A DNA stretch of 23,520 nucleotides from Pirellulaceae bacterium (GCA_013002105.1 JABDKS010000035.1:1-23520), one strand, 5' to 3'; positions 1 through 9,720 are shown, counted from the first letter of the stretch. Notes: a model not told the origin generated them from the letters alone. A program made the numbers and translations.

Positions 1-2
1 GT

Positions 3-3000
3 GGCACGGACTACTCCAAAGTCCCCGCGCGATATCCGAATTATTTCGAGCAAGTCGATGCCCACATCGGGACCGGTAACGCATTGAGTATCGCCGCGGG
101 CCGCATTTCGTACTTGTTCGATTTGCAAGGCCCATCGTTTATCGTCGATACCGCTTGCTCGTCGGGTTTGGTCGCGATTCACTCAGCCGCCGTTTCGCTG
201 CTCCGCGGCGAAAGCGATGCCGCGATCGCCGGTGCCGTGAACTTAATCTTATCGCCCGAAACGACCATTGCGTTCTCCAAAGCCCGCATGCTTAGTCCTG
301 ATGGACATTGTCGACCCTTTGACGGCGGTGCCAACGGTTACGTTCGCGGCGAAGGATGCGCGTTGGTAATGATGAAACGTCTGGCCGACGCACAGGCCGA
401 CGGCGATCGGATTTTGGGTGTGTTGCGGGGCAGCGCGGTCAATCAAGACGGACGCACCAGCGGAATCACCGCTCCCAGCGGGTCGGCGCAACAACGCGTC
501 ATTCGAACGGCGATGAAATCCGCCAGCGTTTCTCCAAACGATATCACCTATATCGAAGCCCATGGCACCGGCACACCGCTTGGCGACCCCATCGAACTGA
601 TGGCACTCGATAGTACGTTCGGAAAACGTAACGCCGATTTGTCACCGATTCACATTGGCAGTGTCAAAGCCAACATCGGTCATACCGAAACGGTATCGGG
701 TGTCGCCGGTTTGTTAAAAGTTCTGTTGATGTTCGACCAGCAAACCATTCCAGGTCAGGCAAACTTTGAAAAACTGAATCCGAATGCAAAGCTGAAGTCG
801 GGCAAGCTATCGATCGCAGACCGTACGCAAACGTGGCTGCCCAATTCCAAAAATCGCTTCATCGCCGGCGTCAGCTCTTTCGGATTCGGCGGCACCAATG
901 CACACCTGATCGTCGAAAAGCCATTGGACGTTGCGGAGAAATCATCTTCGCAAACAAATCCGTCCCACGACACACTTGAGACGATCACGCCACCCACGCT
1001 TTGCCTGCCCTATTCGGCTCGCAGTGAACCGGCTCTTGCAGATGTCGCGGAGCAATTAACCGACGCAACTCACGACGTTGACTTCGCCGCTGCGCACAAC
1101 CTGTGCGGCAGTTTCGCCACGCTCCGCGATGCCCATCCGATTCGTGGTGTCGCCTGTGGTAATTCCCCAAAATCATTGCACGACGCGATCGGCTCTCACA
1201 GCATTTCTGGCCGACGGCCTGCCGGCCGACGAACACGAATCGCGATGATGTTCACTGGCCAGGGTTCGCAATACGCAAAAATGGGAATCGGATTGACGCA
1301 ACAGTCGCCGGCATTCAAGCGAGCGATGGATCGATGCGCCGAAGTGTTGGATCCCGTCTTGCCAGCGCCGCTGACCGATATCATCGCGGGGACACCCATC
1401 ATCGTTTCGGGCCAGTCACGCAACGTCGACCACACTTCTTTCGCACAACCGGCGATTTGCGCCATCCAATGTGCTCTGGTGGACGTCTACCGCAAAATCG
1501 GCATTCGCCCCGATGTTGTAGCGGGGCACAGCATCGGCGAAATAGCAGCACTCTATGCTGCGGGTGCTTTTACCCGCGAGCAGGCACTTTTGATCGCCGC
1601 CTATCGAGGCCAAGTGATGGGTGACTTGCCAGAGGGCGGTGCAATGGCTGCTTTTTTGACCGATGCCGAAACCGTGTCCAATCTGATCGAGTCGACGCAG
1701 TCATCGGCTGTCATCGCAACCATGAACGGAAATACCAGCACGGTCGTCGCAGGCACGACCGAAGCGGTCGACGATTTGATTGCCGCGGCAAACTCCGCCG
1801 ACATCGCGTGCAAACCACTGACAGTCTCGCATGCATTTCATTCTCCTCTGATGCAAGACGCAGCCGAGCCGCTTCGACAAAAGCTGACCGAACTGATCAA
1901 TACGATCGAGATACCTCGCAACGTCGTTTTCCTTTCAGCGTTAACGGGTCAGCCCTGCACGCAGATGAATGTCGATTATTGGATCGACCATTTGCTTCAG
2001 CCCGTACGCTTCACCGACGTGATGCAGCAGCTTGCCAAACAAAAGCTGGACATCGCCATCGAAATTGGGCCTCGCCCGCAGCTTTGCGGAATGCTCCATC
2101 GCTTTTGTGCCTCAGACGATCAAGACGCCCTACGCACAACGGCGTCGCTGGACAGCAAGACCGACGACTATACGACTTGGATTCGGTCGGTCGCAACGGC
2201 TTGGTGCGTCGGTGGCAGTGTAAACTGGCAAGCGGTTTACAAAGATTTTCCATACCAACGAGTATCTTTGCCCACGTATCCCTTTCAGCGCCAGCGTTAT
2301 TGGTACGACCCGCCTGCACTGGGCAGCAGTGGTGGCAGCGGCGACATCGTTCATCCGCTCTTGGGCAGTCAACAGAAACTCGCCAACGGCGAAACGATCT
2401 ATTCCGCCGTTTATCGCGATACCGACCCGAGTTATTTTCCCGATCATGTTGTCAGTGGATCCGTCACGGTGCCTGCAGCAGCATGGATCGAAACGCTACG
2501 TGCAGCGGCCCAACGGGCCCTTGGGAACGACGCGATCGAATTGCAGGACGTACAGATTTCACGCGCACTATTTCTGCAACCTCAACAGCCCGTCGCAATC
2601 GAAACTCATGTTGGGGCCGTGGCAAGCGGCCGATGCCGGATTCAGATTTCCTACCGCCCCGACCAGGAGGACGCTCAGTGGCAAAATTGTGCTTCGGCGA
2701 CCGTTGCGAAGTCAGCCGACAAACCGGAGGCGTCGATTGCGACTGTTACAGGTATCGCCCAAGATCCGGATGAACTTTATCAGGCGATGGCAAAATCGGG
2801 ACTGGAGTACGGCGAATTCTTTCAAACATTGCAGAACGTTTCATCCAATGGCGGCACCGCGCACGGCCAATTAGCACTCGCCGACGCTTTGCGATCCGAC
2901 TCTCAGCAATGTCGTTTGCATCCAACCCTTTTGGATGGCGCGCTGCAGTTGATCGCCACCGTTGTTCCTGGGTCGGAATCGGGGCGTACGTTCCTGCCGG

Positions 3001-5906
3001 TCGGTGTGCAAAGCATTTCGTTGGGGGATGGAGGTACGATCGCTCACGCAACCGTGACTCGTCAGTCGCCCGATGACGATGACACACAGTTCGCCGAAGT
3101 CGTGGCAGATGTGGAATTATTTGACGCCGATCAAAAACTCGTTGCCCAACTCCGGGGTGTGCGACTGAAAAGCCTGCAGCGAGATCAATCATCTGAGCAA
3201 GCTGATCCCACCACGTGGCTTCATCGCATCGACTGGTCGCCATCCGACTTCACCGTCGACGATTCGCTCCAAAAAACGACCACGACGATTCGCCATCTGG
3301 GCGGTAAACAATTGGAGGACCTCATTGCACCTCCCATGGACGCTGATGATGACAATCATTGGCTCTGGACCGCGCCAAATCCGCCAGCCGATATGAGCCA
3401 AGCAGTCCGAGACGCAACGGGTAGTCTGCTGGAAACCATCCAGGCAGCATCTCGAGCCAAGCGTGCGCCAACGATTTCGATCCTGACGGAAAATGCTTTC
3501 TCGATCGATTCGAACGATGCGGCAATCAACCCAGTCAGCACCGCCGTTGCTGGACTGGCACGCGTCGCGGTCAATGAACACCCGCAGTTGAACATTCAAT
3601 TGCTGGATGTGAACCGAATCGATGAATCAACTATCGATGCCATCGTTGGCTGGCTGGATCGACGGCAGAGCGAAACAGAACTGGCGTTAAGAAACGAGTG
3701 TTTCTATCGACCTCGCCTGGTCGCCCAACCTCGGTTGCTTGCGGCAAACGATCACTCATCGGAGATCGGCCTACCCGCCTCGGGCAGCTATCGCATCCGA
3801 TTGGATGGTACGAATCGCACCGAAGGTCTGTGGATCGAGCGGATTGCAAAACCGACTGTTGGGCCGGGCGAAGTGGCCGTGAACGTTCGGGCAGTGGGAT
3901 TGAATTTCAGCGACGTCCTGAAATCGATGGGTTTATATCCTGGCATCAAAGACAAAGTCGTTCCGCTGGGAATCGAAGTTTGTGGTCGCCTGACCGCGGT
4001 GGGACAAGACACGGATGCCCCGGGGGCGGGAACGCGTGTCATGGGCGTAGTCCCACACGGATTCGCATCCGATGACGCAACCAACGATTACTTAGTTACC
4101 GAAGTCCCCGACAATTTAAGCGACGAGGAAGCGGCCGCGTTGCCCATCGCTTTCTTGACGGCACAACATGCGTTGATTCATGTCGGACGTTTGCAACGTG
4201 GCGAATCCGTGTTGATCCACGCCGGAGCCGGCGGCGTCGGTTTGGCAGCCATCCAAATCGCGCAGTCCGTCGGCGCGAACGTATTCACAACGGCAGGGCA
4301 TCCCACGAAACGTCGGCTGCTGGCTGCCTACGGGGTTCCGCCGGAAAACATTTTCGACAGTCGGAATGTTCAGTCGATCGAAGCGATACGCGAACTGACC
4401 GACCAACGTGGCGTCGACGTCGTACTGAATTCACTGCCGGGCGAATGGATCGACGCATCCATCAGTTTATTGGCTGCTCACGGTCGATTTTTAGAAATCG
4501 GCAAAATCGATATCTATCAGAACCGTGCAATCGGACTACTGCCTTTCCAAGACAACCTGTCCTACTCAGCAATCGATCTTGATCGACTCCTGCGAGAACG
4601 CCCGTCACAGGTTCGCAAGCTCTACAACGAAATCACGGCAGCATTCCGAGCAGGTACCTATCAACCGCTTCCGGTCACTTCGTTTCGCTTAGAAGAATTG
4701 CCCAGTTCGATGCGGTTCATGGCCGCGCGTCGTAACATTGGAAAAATCGTCGTATCGCCACCACCAACGCTACCAGACCCCGTGTCACGCAAAGGAGTGC
4801 ATTTGATCACCGGCGGGAGCGGGTCGATTGCGCTGGGCGTTGCCCGGCGATTGATCCAACGTGGCGCATCGGCCATCGCACTGGTCGCTCGATCGCAGCC
4901 AAACACGGCCGTCGAAGACCTGATCGCGTGGGCCGAGTCCAATGGGTCACAATGCATCTACTTACAAGCTGACTGTAGTGACGCCGACTCGTTACGTGCC
5001 GCTGTGGAATCACTGCCCCAAGCGATCGGTCCAATCATTGGCGTCATACACGCGGCCGGGTTGCTCGACGACTCGCTGATGTACGACCTATCGATCGAAT
5101 CCTTGAACCGCGTGTTGAATCCCAAAGTCGCCGGGGCGATTGCGTTGGACAAGGTCACCGACGACCAACCCCTGCGTTACTTCACGATGCTCGGGTCGGT
5201 CGCGAGCGTCTTTGGATCACCCGGCCAGGCAAATTACGCCGCGGCAAACGCATTCTTGGAAGGCTTTGCTATCGATCGCCGACGACGTGACCTACCTGCA
5301 TCAGTCGTTCACTGGGGTCCGTGGGCAGCCAACCCGAATTCAACCGGTGGAATGGCCTCTGAAAAGGTGCGTGCAAAAAACCTGTCTGCCCGTGGCTTGC
5401 GCGGATTGCAGTTCGACGGTGCAATCGACTTGCTGATCGATTCGGCCTTCGCAACACCACCTCGAACAACTGCGTCGGATGCCGTGGTCGTGGATGCCGA
5501 TTGGAATCGCATGCTGGCCGTCGGCACGACGGACACGCTGCCATCGGTGCTACGTTCACTCAAAAGTTCCGAAAGCGAAACCACGTCAGCGCGAGGATCG
5601 ACCAAGGATGACATATTGCTCGCTCAGCTCGCAAAGTTGGACGACGGCCAACGCGGCGAAGCGCTGACTGCGTACTTTGCCGATCAAATTGGCCGAATCA
5701 TGTCGATGGACCCTGCGTCAATCGACCGCGCGCAACCACTCGGCTCGCTCGGTCTCGATTCGCTGATGGCGATCGAACTGAAGAACACGATCGAGACCAG
5801 GCTGGATATCACCCTGCCGATCAGCAAATTCATGGATGACCCGACGCTTGACAGCCTTGCCGCTGCCGCTGCCGAATTGCTCCATGGTGATGTTGCCACC
5901 GCTTGA
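3..5906 (+). CDS. Type I polyketide synthase, fully reducing single module (5' end outside the window)
   Basis: This is a multidomain polyketide/lipid synthase running KS-AT-DH-linker-ER-KR-ACP. Residues are numbered from the TTG at 84; the frame is open to the window edge, so roughly the first half of the KS is missing and that TTG is not the real start. KS: Cys25 in DTACSSG, His160 in EAHGTGTP, His200 in NIGHTE. AT: Ser483 in GHSIGE and HAFH at 583-586, the pattern linked to malonyl-CoA. DH: HxxxGxxxxP at 788-797 and Asp951 in LDGALQ. Residues about 1050-1260 have no motif and are probably a structural pseudo-KR. ER: nucleotide loop AGAGGVG at 1380-1386. KR: Ser1705, Tyr1718, Asn1722, with Asp1662-Asp1663 of the LDD motif of B-type KRs. 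ACP: Ser1893 in LGLDSL carries phosphopantetheine. There is no thioesterase, so chain release needs another protein. The domain order resembles iterative fatty-acid-like synthases. The product is unknown. Confidence 0.95.
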   Translation, partial: GTDYSKVPARYPNYFEQVDAHIGTGNALSIAAGRISYLFDLQGPSFIVDTACSSGLVAIHSAAVSLLRGESDAAIAGAVNLILSPETTIAFSKARMLSPDGHCRPFDGGANGYVRGEGCALVMMKRLADAQADGDRILGVLRGSAVNQDGRTSGITAPSGSAQQRVIRTAMKSASVSPNDITYIEAHGTGTPLGDPIELMALDSTFGKRNADLSPIHIGSVKANIGHTETVSGVAGLLKVLLMFDQQTIPGQANFEKLNPNAKLKSGKLSIADRTQTWLPNSKNRFIAGVSSFGFGGTNAHLIVEKPLDVAEKSSSQTNPSHDTLETITPPTLCLPYSARSEPALADVAEQLTDATHDVDFAAAHNLCGSFATLRDAHPIRGVACGNSPKSLHDAIGSHSISGRRPAGRRTRIAMMFTGQGSQYAKMGIGLTQQSPAFKRAMDRCAEVLDPVLPAPLTDIIAGTPIIVSGQSRNVDHTSFAQPAICAIQCALVDVYRKIGIRPDVVAGHSIGEIAALYAAGAFTREQALLIAAYRGQVMGDLPEGGAMAAFLTDAETVSNLIESTQSSAVIATMNGNTSTVVAGTTEAVDDLIAAANSADIACKPLTVSHAFHSPLMQDAAEPLRQKLTELINTIEIPRNVVFLSALTGQPCTQMNVDYWIDHLLQPVRFTDVMQQLAKQKLDIAIEIGPRPQLCGMLHRFCASDDQDALRTTASLDSKTDDYTTWIRSVATAWCVGGSVNWQAVYKDFPYQRVSLPTYPFQRQRYWYDPPALGSSGGSGDIVHPLLGSQQKLANGETIYSAVYRDTDPSYFPDHVVSGSVTVPAAAWIETLRAAAQRALGNDAIELQDVQISRALFLQPQQPVAIETHVGAVASGRCRIQISYRPDQEDAQWQNCASATVAKSADKPEASIATVTGIAQDPDELYQAMAKSGLEYGEFFQTLQNVSSNGGTAHGQLALADALRSDSQQCRLHPTLLDGALQLIATVVPGSESGRTFLPVGVQSISLGDGGTIAHATVTRQSPDDDDTQFAEVVADVELFDADQKLVAQLRGVRLKSLQRDQSSEQADPTTWLHRIDWSPSDFTVDDSLQKTTTTIRHLGGKQLEDLIAPPMDADDDNHWLWTAPNPPADMSQAVRDATGSLLETIQAASRAKRAPTISILTENAFSIDSNDAAINPVSTAVAGLARVAVNEHPQLNIQLLDVNRIDESTIDAIVGWLDRRQSETELALRNECFYRPRLVAQPRLLAANDHSSEIGLPASGSYRIRLDGTNRTEGLWIERIAKPTVGPGEVAVNVRAVGLNFSDVLKSMGLYPGIKDKVVPLGIEVCGRLTAVGQDTDAPGAGTRVMGVVPHGFASDDATNDYLVTEVPDNLSDEEAAALPIAFLTAQHALIHVGRLQRGESVLIHAGAGGVGLAAIQIAQSVGANVFTTAGHPTKRRLLAAYGVPPENIFDSRNVQSIEAIRELTDQRGVDVVLNSLPGEWIDASISLLAAHGRFLEIGKIDIYQNRAIGLLPFQDNLSYSAIDLDRLLRERPSQVRKLYNEITAAFRAGTYQPLPVTSFRLEELPSSMRFMAARRNIGKIVVSPPPTLPDPVSRKGVHLITGGSGSIALGVARRLIQRGASAIALVARSQPNTAVEDLIAWAESNGSQCIYLQADCSDADSLRAAVESLPQAIGPIIGVIHAAGLLDDSLMYDLSIESLNRVLNPKVAGAIALDKVTDDQPLRYFTMLGSVASVFGSPGQANYAAANAFLEGFAIDRRRRDLPASVVHWGPWAANPNSTGGMASEKVRAKNLSARGLRGLQFDGAIDLLIDSAFATPPRTTASDAVVVDADWNRMLAVGTTDTLPSVLRSLKSSESETTSARGSTKDDILLAQLAKLDDGQRGEALTAYFADQIGRIMSMDPASIDRAQPLGSLGLDSLMAIELKNTIETRLDITLPISKFMDDPTLDSLAAAAAELLHGDVATA

Positions 5907-6006
5907 CCAGCGGATGAGTCGACACACCTGTTTTTGACGTCGCGAGGACCGACCCCACCGTCATGGCAAGGTGTGATCGGCTAAACTAACCGGTGTCTGA
6001 TTCACG

Positions 6007-6082
6007 CGTCTTCGTCGCCAGCATCCGTCTTCGTCGTCAGCATCCGTCTTCGTCGCCAGCATCCATCTTCGTCGCCAGCATT
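6007..6082. repeat. 19-bp tandem repeat, four copies
   Basis: Four head-to-tail 19-bp units begin at 6007, 6026, 6045 and 6064. The consensus is CGTCTTCGTCGCCAGCATC. Units 1 and 3 are identical, unit 2 has one change and unit 4 has two, at its edges. There are no spacers, so this is not a CRISPR array. The block ends one base before the ribosome binding site of the protease gene, so it lies in that gene's 5' untranslated region or core promoter. Copy number could vary by slippage. Confidence 0.9.
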
Positions 6083-6083
6083 T

Positions 6084-6090
6084 GGGGGAA
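6084..6090 (+). promoter_or_regulatory. Ribosome binding site of the HtrA-like protease gene
   Basis: GGGGGAA lies 5 bases upstream of the ATG at 6096. It is one of the few clear Shine-Dalgarno sites in the window and supports that start codon. Confidence 0.6.
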
Positions 6091-6095
6091 CCACT

Positions 6096-7616
6096 ATGCC
6101 GCGGGCACTTCTTCTCGTCTTTTTTGCATCCATGCTCTCAGCCAGCACGCTGCTGGGTGACACAGATCACGCGCTGGTCAAGAAATCGGTTGTCAAGGTT
6201 TATTCGATTCAACGTGGTTACTCGCTTACCTCTCCTTGGAAACGGCTCACCAGCAAAACCGTCAGTGGCTCCGGCGTTCTGATCGCGTCCGATCAGGTGT
6301 TGACGAACTATCACGTCGTCGCGATGTCCACCGACGTGTCGATCAGCCTGGATGGTCAAAGTGAGAGACTTTCGGGAACGGTCGAAGCAACCGCGCCGGG
6401 CATCGACCTGGCACTCATTCGATTGGAAACCGCCGTCGCAGACCAGGTGACCCCGTTGGAGGTTGCATCGTCGACGCCCAAGTCTGGCAGTAAGATTCAG
6501 GTATTTGGCTATCCCAAAGGCGGCGAATCGATCTCGATTACCGAAGGCGTTGTGTCACGGCGCGAACACGTTCGATACAAGTACCGCACGTACGGTCTCC
6601 GGACTCAAATCGATGCACCGCTGAACAGCGGAAACAGTGGCGGTCCGATGATTGCCGACAACAAGATTGTCGGAATCGCATTCAGCGGTCTCAGTTCCTC
6701 CAACGACATCGGCTACGCAATCGCATGCGAAGAAATCAACGAATTCTTGGAGGATGTGAAAGACGGCAGCTACGACGGAAAGCCGCAACTGTGGCTCCAT
6801 TCGCAAACACTGGCGTCCAAGGACATGCGACGGTGGCTGAACATGCCCGACGGATCGACCGGCATTAAGTTTGCCGCAATGCCCATTCCTGTCGACGATT
6901 ACCCGTTGCAATTCAATGACGTGATCACACACATCGGCTCGTTCGATGTCAACAACCTGGGCAAGGTGAACCTGGACGACAACACACAGGTGTCGTATGT
7001 GCATGCGGTCGAACAGTCGGCCGAAGACGGAATCGTGCCTGCTAAAATCCTGCGTGATGGTAAATCCATGGACGTCGAATTGCCCGTGTTTCGTGATCCG
7101 CATTACTTGCTGGATCACCAACCCGATCGCCCGCCAACCTATTTTGTTTACGGACCCATCGTTTTCGGTGTCGCCACAGCCGATTTCCTGTCTTCATTCG
7201 ACGCACTTGTCGCGCGCGGTGGCTCGTCCGGACGCGCTGCGTCGGCCGTGTTGTCCATCATGCAGCAATCCGAAAATCCCTATTTCACGCGGCGTTACGA
7301 CCGAGTGAAGGACAAGGACCAGGAATTGGTCGTCATCAGCAAACTGATTTCCAACCGAATGACTCGCGATACGCGCGTCGCCCTGCCCGCTGTGGTTCGA
7401 TCCATCAACGGTCAAAAAATCACCAGCATCCGTGAAGCAGCCGAGCGGATCAATTCGCTTGACGAGGACTTGCTGGTGATCGAATTCGAGGACAATCGCG
7501 GTACAACCATCGTGTTTGATCGAGACGCCATTGAGTCGTCTCATCAGGAGATTATGGAAGAAAACGCCATTTTCAATTCTTCGTCAAAGAATTTGAGTGA
7601 CGTCTGGGATCGCTAA
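6096..7616 (+). CDS. Secreted HtrA/Deg-family trypsin-like serine protease
   Basis: This 506-residue protein starts with a hydrophobic signal peptide (about residues 1-21), so it probably acts in the periplasm or outside the cell in protein quality control or turnover. The trypsin-fold domain (about 25-220) has a complete triad: His73 in TNYHVV, Asp104 in GIDLALI and Ser181 in GNSGGP. The region after residue 235 fits one PDZ domain, followed by a divergent second PDZ-like region. Its layout, including the MRRWLNM and TYFVYGPIVFG stretches, reminds me of the plant Deg9-type branch more than of classical DegP; this is from memory, not an alignment. The ATG has a good ribosome binding site. It stands alone between the PKS and the sulfatase gene. 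The physiological substrate cannot be told from sequence. Confidence 0.9.
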   Translation: MPRALLLVFFASMLSASTLLGDTDHALVKKSVVKVYSIQRGYSLTSPWKRLTSKTVSGSGVLIASDQVLTNYHVVAMSTDVSISLDGQSERLSGTVEATAPGIDLALIRLETAVADQVTPLEVASSTPKSGSKIQVFGYPKGGESISITEGVVSRREHVRYKYRTYGLRTQIDAPLNSGNSGGPMIADNKIVGIAFSGLSSSNDIGYAIACEEINEFLEDVKDGSYDGKPQLWLHSQTLASKDMRRWLNMPDGSTGIKFAAMPIPVDDYPLQFNDVITHIGSFDVNNLGKVNLDDNTQVSYVHAVEQSAEDGIVPAKILRDGKSMDVELPVFRDPHYLLDHQPDRPPTYFVYGPIVFGVATADFLSSFDALVARGGSSGRAASAVLSIMQQSENPYFTRRYDRVKDKDQELVVISKLISNRMTRDTRVALPAVVRSINGQKITSIREAAERINSLDEDLLVIEFEDNRGTTIVFDRDAIESSHQEIMEENAIFNSSSKNLSDVWDR

Positions 7617-7643
7617 CATCGCTTTTCTCACGGGAACACAATC

Positions 7644-9074
7644 TTGCATCGTTTCTTATTACTGCTACTGCCGTTGCTGACGACGTTCACAGCGTCGGCA
7701 CAACAGCCCAATGTGTTGTTCATCGCCGTAGATGATTTACGTCCGCAATTAGGCTGCTACGGCAAGACATTCATGACGACGCCCCACTTCGATGCGCTGG
7801 CAAAGCGGAGTGTGCTGTTTGAGCGGGCTTACTGCATGGTGCCCACCTGCGGTGCCAGCCGTGCCTCGTTGATGACCAGCCTTCGTCCCCATCCGCGACG
7901 CTTCGTCACTTATACGGCTCGAGCCGACAAGGAGGCGCCGCACGCCAAAACGCTGAACACCGTTTTTAAACAGAACGGATACACAACCATCAGCTTGGGC
8001 AAGGTTTTTCATAATCCTGATGACAACACAGACGGCTGGTCCCAGCCGCCTTGGCGGCCCAAGGGTGACGACTACAGCAGTCCAGCGACCGTGCGTGCGG
8101 CGATCAGGCAACACCGATCGGACCACCCCCAACACAAACGCGAGATGCGCGGGCCCGCGTACGAATCGGCTGACCAACCCGATGACGCCTACCGCGATCA
8201 CCAAACAACGACGCAAGCCATCGGTTACTTGAACGATTTTTCGACCAAACGCAACGAACCGTTTTTCCTGGCCGTCGGATTCATGAAACCTCACTTGCCT
8301 TTTTGCGCGCCAAAAAAATACTGGGATCTGTATGACTACGATCAGATCGACGTCCCCGCCAATTTCGACCGACCGTCCGATGTACCCGATGATGCCGTTC
8401 ACACTTCCGGAGAGCTACGTGCCTACGCGGGCATTCCGCCCACAGGTCAGGTGGATCGGGAAACGGCGCGTCACCTGATCCACGGCTACTATGCTTGTGT
8501 CAGTTTTATCGACGCACAGATTGGCCGATTGCTCAGGACGCTCGACCAGAGCGGCCTGGGTAACAATACGATCATTGTCCTTTGGGGCGATCACGGTTGG
8601 CAACTTGGCGAACACTCGATGTGGAACAAGCACTCCTGTTTCGAGACCTCGATGCTAACGCCGCTGATGATTTCTGCACCCGGTATCACCGGCGGCACCA
8701 AAGCGACGGGGCTGACGGAATTCATCGACATCTACCCGACACTCTGCGATCTCGCGAGAATCGAAATCCCCGACCATGTCGAAGGCAAAAGCTTATTGCC
8801 ATTGCTACGAGACCCAAGCCAGCCGGGCAAACCGTTTGCTATCGGTCGCTACCGATCGGGCGATACGATCCGCAGTGATCAGTTCCGATTCTCTCAATAC
8901 CGCGGCAATCGCGGCTTAGGGTCCGTCAGCGGCACCATGCTGTTTAACCACCGGCAAGACCCAGACGAAAACCAAAACGTCGTGGCCAATCCGGTCAACG
9001 AATCGACGGTTGAACTACTTGCACGGGAGCTCCATGCGCGAAAAGGAAAAAACGCAGCGGCGAAATCAAACTGA
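7644..9074 (+). CDS. Secreted sulfatase, iduronate-2-sulfatase-like
   Basis: This 476-residue enzyme hydrolyses sulfate esters, probably on sulfated polysaccharides, a typical planctomycete trait. A TTG start is used because it places a clean signal peptide (MHRFLLLLLPLL to about residue 19, cut near ASA-Q) directly at the N-terminus. Asp30-Asp31 are the first metal ligands. Cys69 in CGASR fits the C-x-[P/A]-x-R signature that formylglycine-generating enzyme modifies to the catalytic formylglycine. Asp316-His317 in GDHGWQLGEH and Lys329 complete the metal and substrate site. LGKVFH (118-123) and GFMKPHLPF (212-220) are typical of the iduronate-2-sulfatase-like subgroup. It begins 27 bases after the protease gene, so the two could be co-transcribed. 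The exact sugar substrate is unknown, and no maturase gene is in the window. Confidence 0.93.
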   Translation: MHRFLLLLLPLLTTFTASAQQPNVLFIAVDDLRPQLGCYGKTFMTTPHFDALAKRSVLFERAYCMVPTCGASRASLMTSLRPHPRRFVTYTARADKEAPHAKTLNTVFKQNGYTTISLGKVFHNPDDNTDGWSQPPWRPKGDDYSSPATVRAAIRQHRSDHPQHKREMRGPAYESADQPDDAYRDHQTTTQAIGYLNDFSTKRNEPFFLAVGFMKPHLPFCAPKKYWDLYDYDQIDVPANFDRPSDVPDDAVHTSGELRAYAGIPPTGQVDRETARHLIHGYYACVSFIDAQIGRLLRTLDQSGLGNNTIIVLWGDHGWQLGEHSMWNKHSCFETSMLTPLMISAPGITGGTKATGLTEFIDIYPTLCDLARIEIPDHVEGKSLLPLLRDPSQPGKPFAIGRYRSGDTIRSDQFRFSQYRGNRGLGSVSGTMLFNHRQDPDENQNVVANPVNESTVELLARELHARKGKNAAAKSN

Positions 9075-9189
9075 AGAACACGGTCAGGCCTGCTCGGACG
9101 AATCGACCATCGCTTCCAAAACAATGGTATCAACTAGCGGCCCCGCTGCGTCCAGGATTGCTGGACAACTCCCACCCCAACTGACATCG

Positions 9190-9633
9190 ATGACCACGTT
9201 CGCCGCAAGCCGAAACCTACGCGCGAGGCCGGACGAAGTATTCGACACCGTCGCCCACATTGATCAACTCGCCCAGGCTTTGCCACATGTCATCCGCTAC
9301 GAATTCCTGACCGAACAGACCCGTGGGGTTGGCACGAGATTTCGTGACGTGCGGCAGATGGGAAAACGCGAACAACCGACCGATTTGGAAATCACCGAGT
9401 ATGTTCCATGCGAACGCGTCCGCCTGATCTCCGTAGCCGGCGGAACGCTCTGGGACACGGTGTTCCAAGTAAAACCGGTGGGCGATGCGACACAATTGGA
9501 TCTCACCATGGATGCGATCGCTAAGAATCCGTTGGCATGGCTGATGAACGCACTGATCAAAGGAATGATTCAAAAGGCCCTCGAAAAGGACATGGATTAC
9601 ATTCAAGAATATTGCAACGCGAAATCGCGTTAG
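9190..9633 (+). CDS. SRPBCC (START-like) family protein
   Basis: This is a protein of about 147 residues with the SRPBCC/polyketide-cyclase-type fold: an N-terminal strand and helix (ARPDEVFDTVAHIDQL), a central beta-sheet with GVGTRFRDVR and LEITEYVPCERV, and a long C-terminal helix ending in KALEKDMDYIQEYC. Such proteins bind hydrophobic ligands or act as cyclases, but the ligand cannot be predicted. The reading frame is open back to 9010, inside the sulfatase gene. I chose the ATG at 9190 because the fold begins right after it and the upstream stretch is low in recognisable structure. An ATG at 9124 is possible. There is no clear Shine-Dalgarno site at either. It could be linked to the polyketide synthase upstream only by speculation, since two unrelated genes separate them. 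Confidence 0.75.
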   Translation: MTTFAASRNLRARPDEVFDTVAHIDQLAQALPHVIRYEFLTEQTRGVGTRFRDVRQMGKREQPTDLEITEYVPCERVRLISVAGGTLWDTVFQVKPVGDATQLDLTMDAIAKNPLAWLMNALIKGMIQKALEKDMDYIQEYCNAKSR

Positions 9634-9661
9634 GTCGCACTGGCGTCGTGTCTGTGACGGC

Positions 9662-9679
9662 AGTCATTGGGCAATGACT
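9662..9679. promoter_or_regulatory. 18-bp perfect inverted repeat upstream of the sirtuin gene
   Basis: AGTCATTG-GG-CAATGACT is an 8-bp perfect inverted repeat with a 2-base centre. It lies 53 bases upstream of the sirtuin ATG and 28 bases after the SRPBCC stop codon. With such a short centre it is better suited to binding a dimeric regulator than to forming an RNA hairpin. No T-run follows it. The binding protein is unknown. Confidence 0.4.
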
Positions 9680-9720
9680 CAATCTCGCAAAATCACAACA
9701 ACACTGTCGGGCAAGGCAAT

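Noticed and set aside
84..86. TTG at 84 as the start of the polyketide synthase
   Set aside because: The frame is open to the window edge and the residues before it continue the KS domain (IGTGNALS), so the gene begins upstream.
1808..2773. Long open frame of about 320 codons on the + strand inside the polyketide synthase gene
   Set aside because: It lies in another frame within the AT and DH coding region, has Arg/Cys-rich composition typical of an out-of-frame reading and shows no motif.
6007..6082. CRISPR-like repeat array
   Set aside because: Units are directly adjacent without spacers and only 19 bp long; this is a simple tandem repeat.
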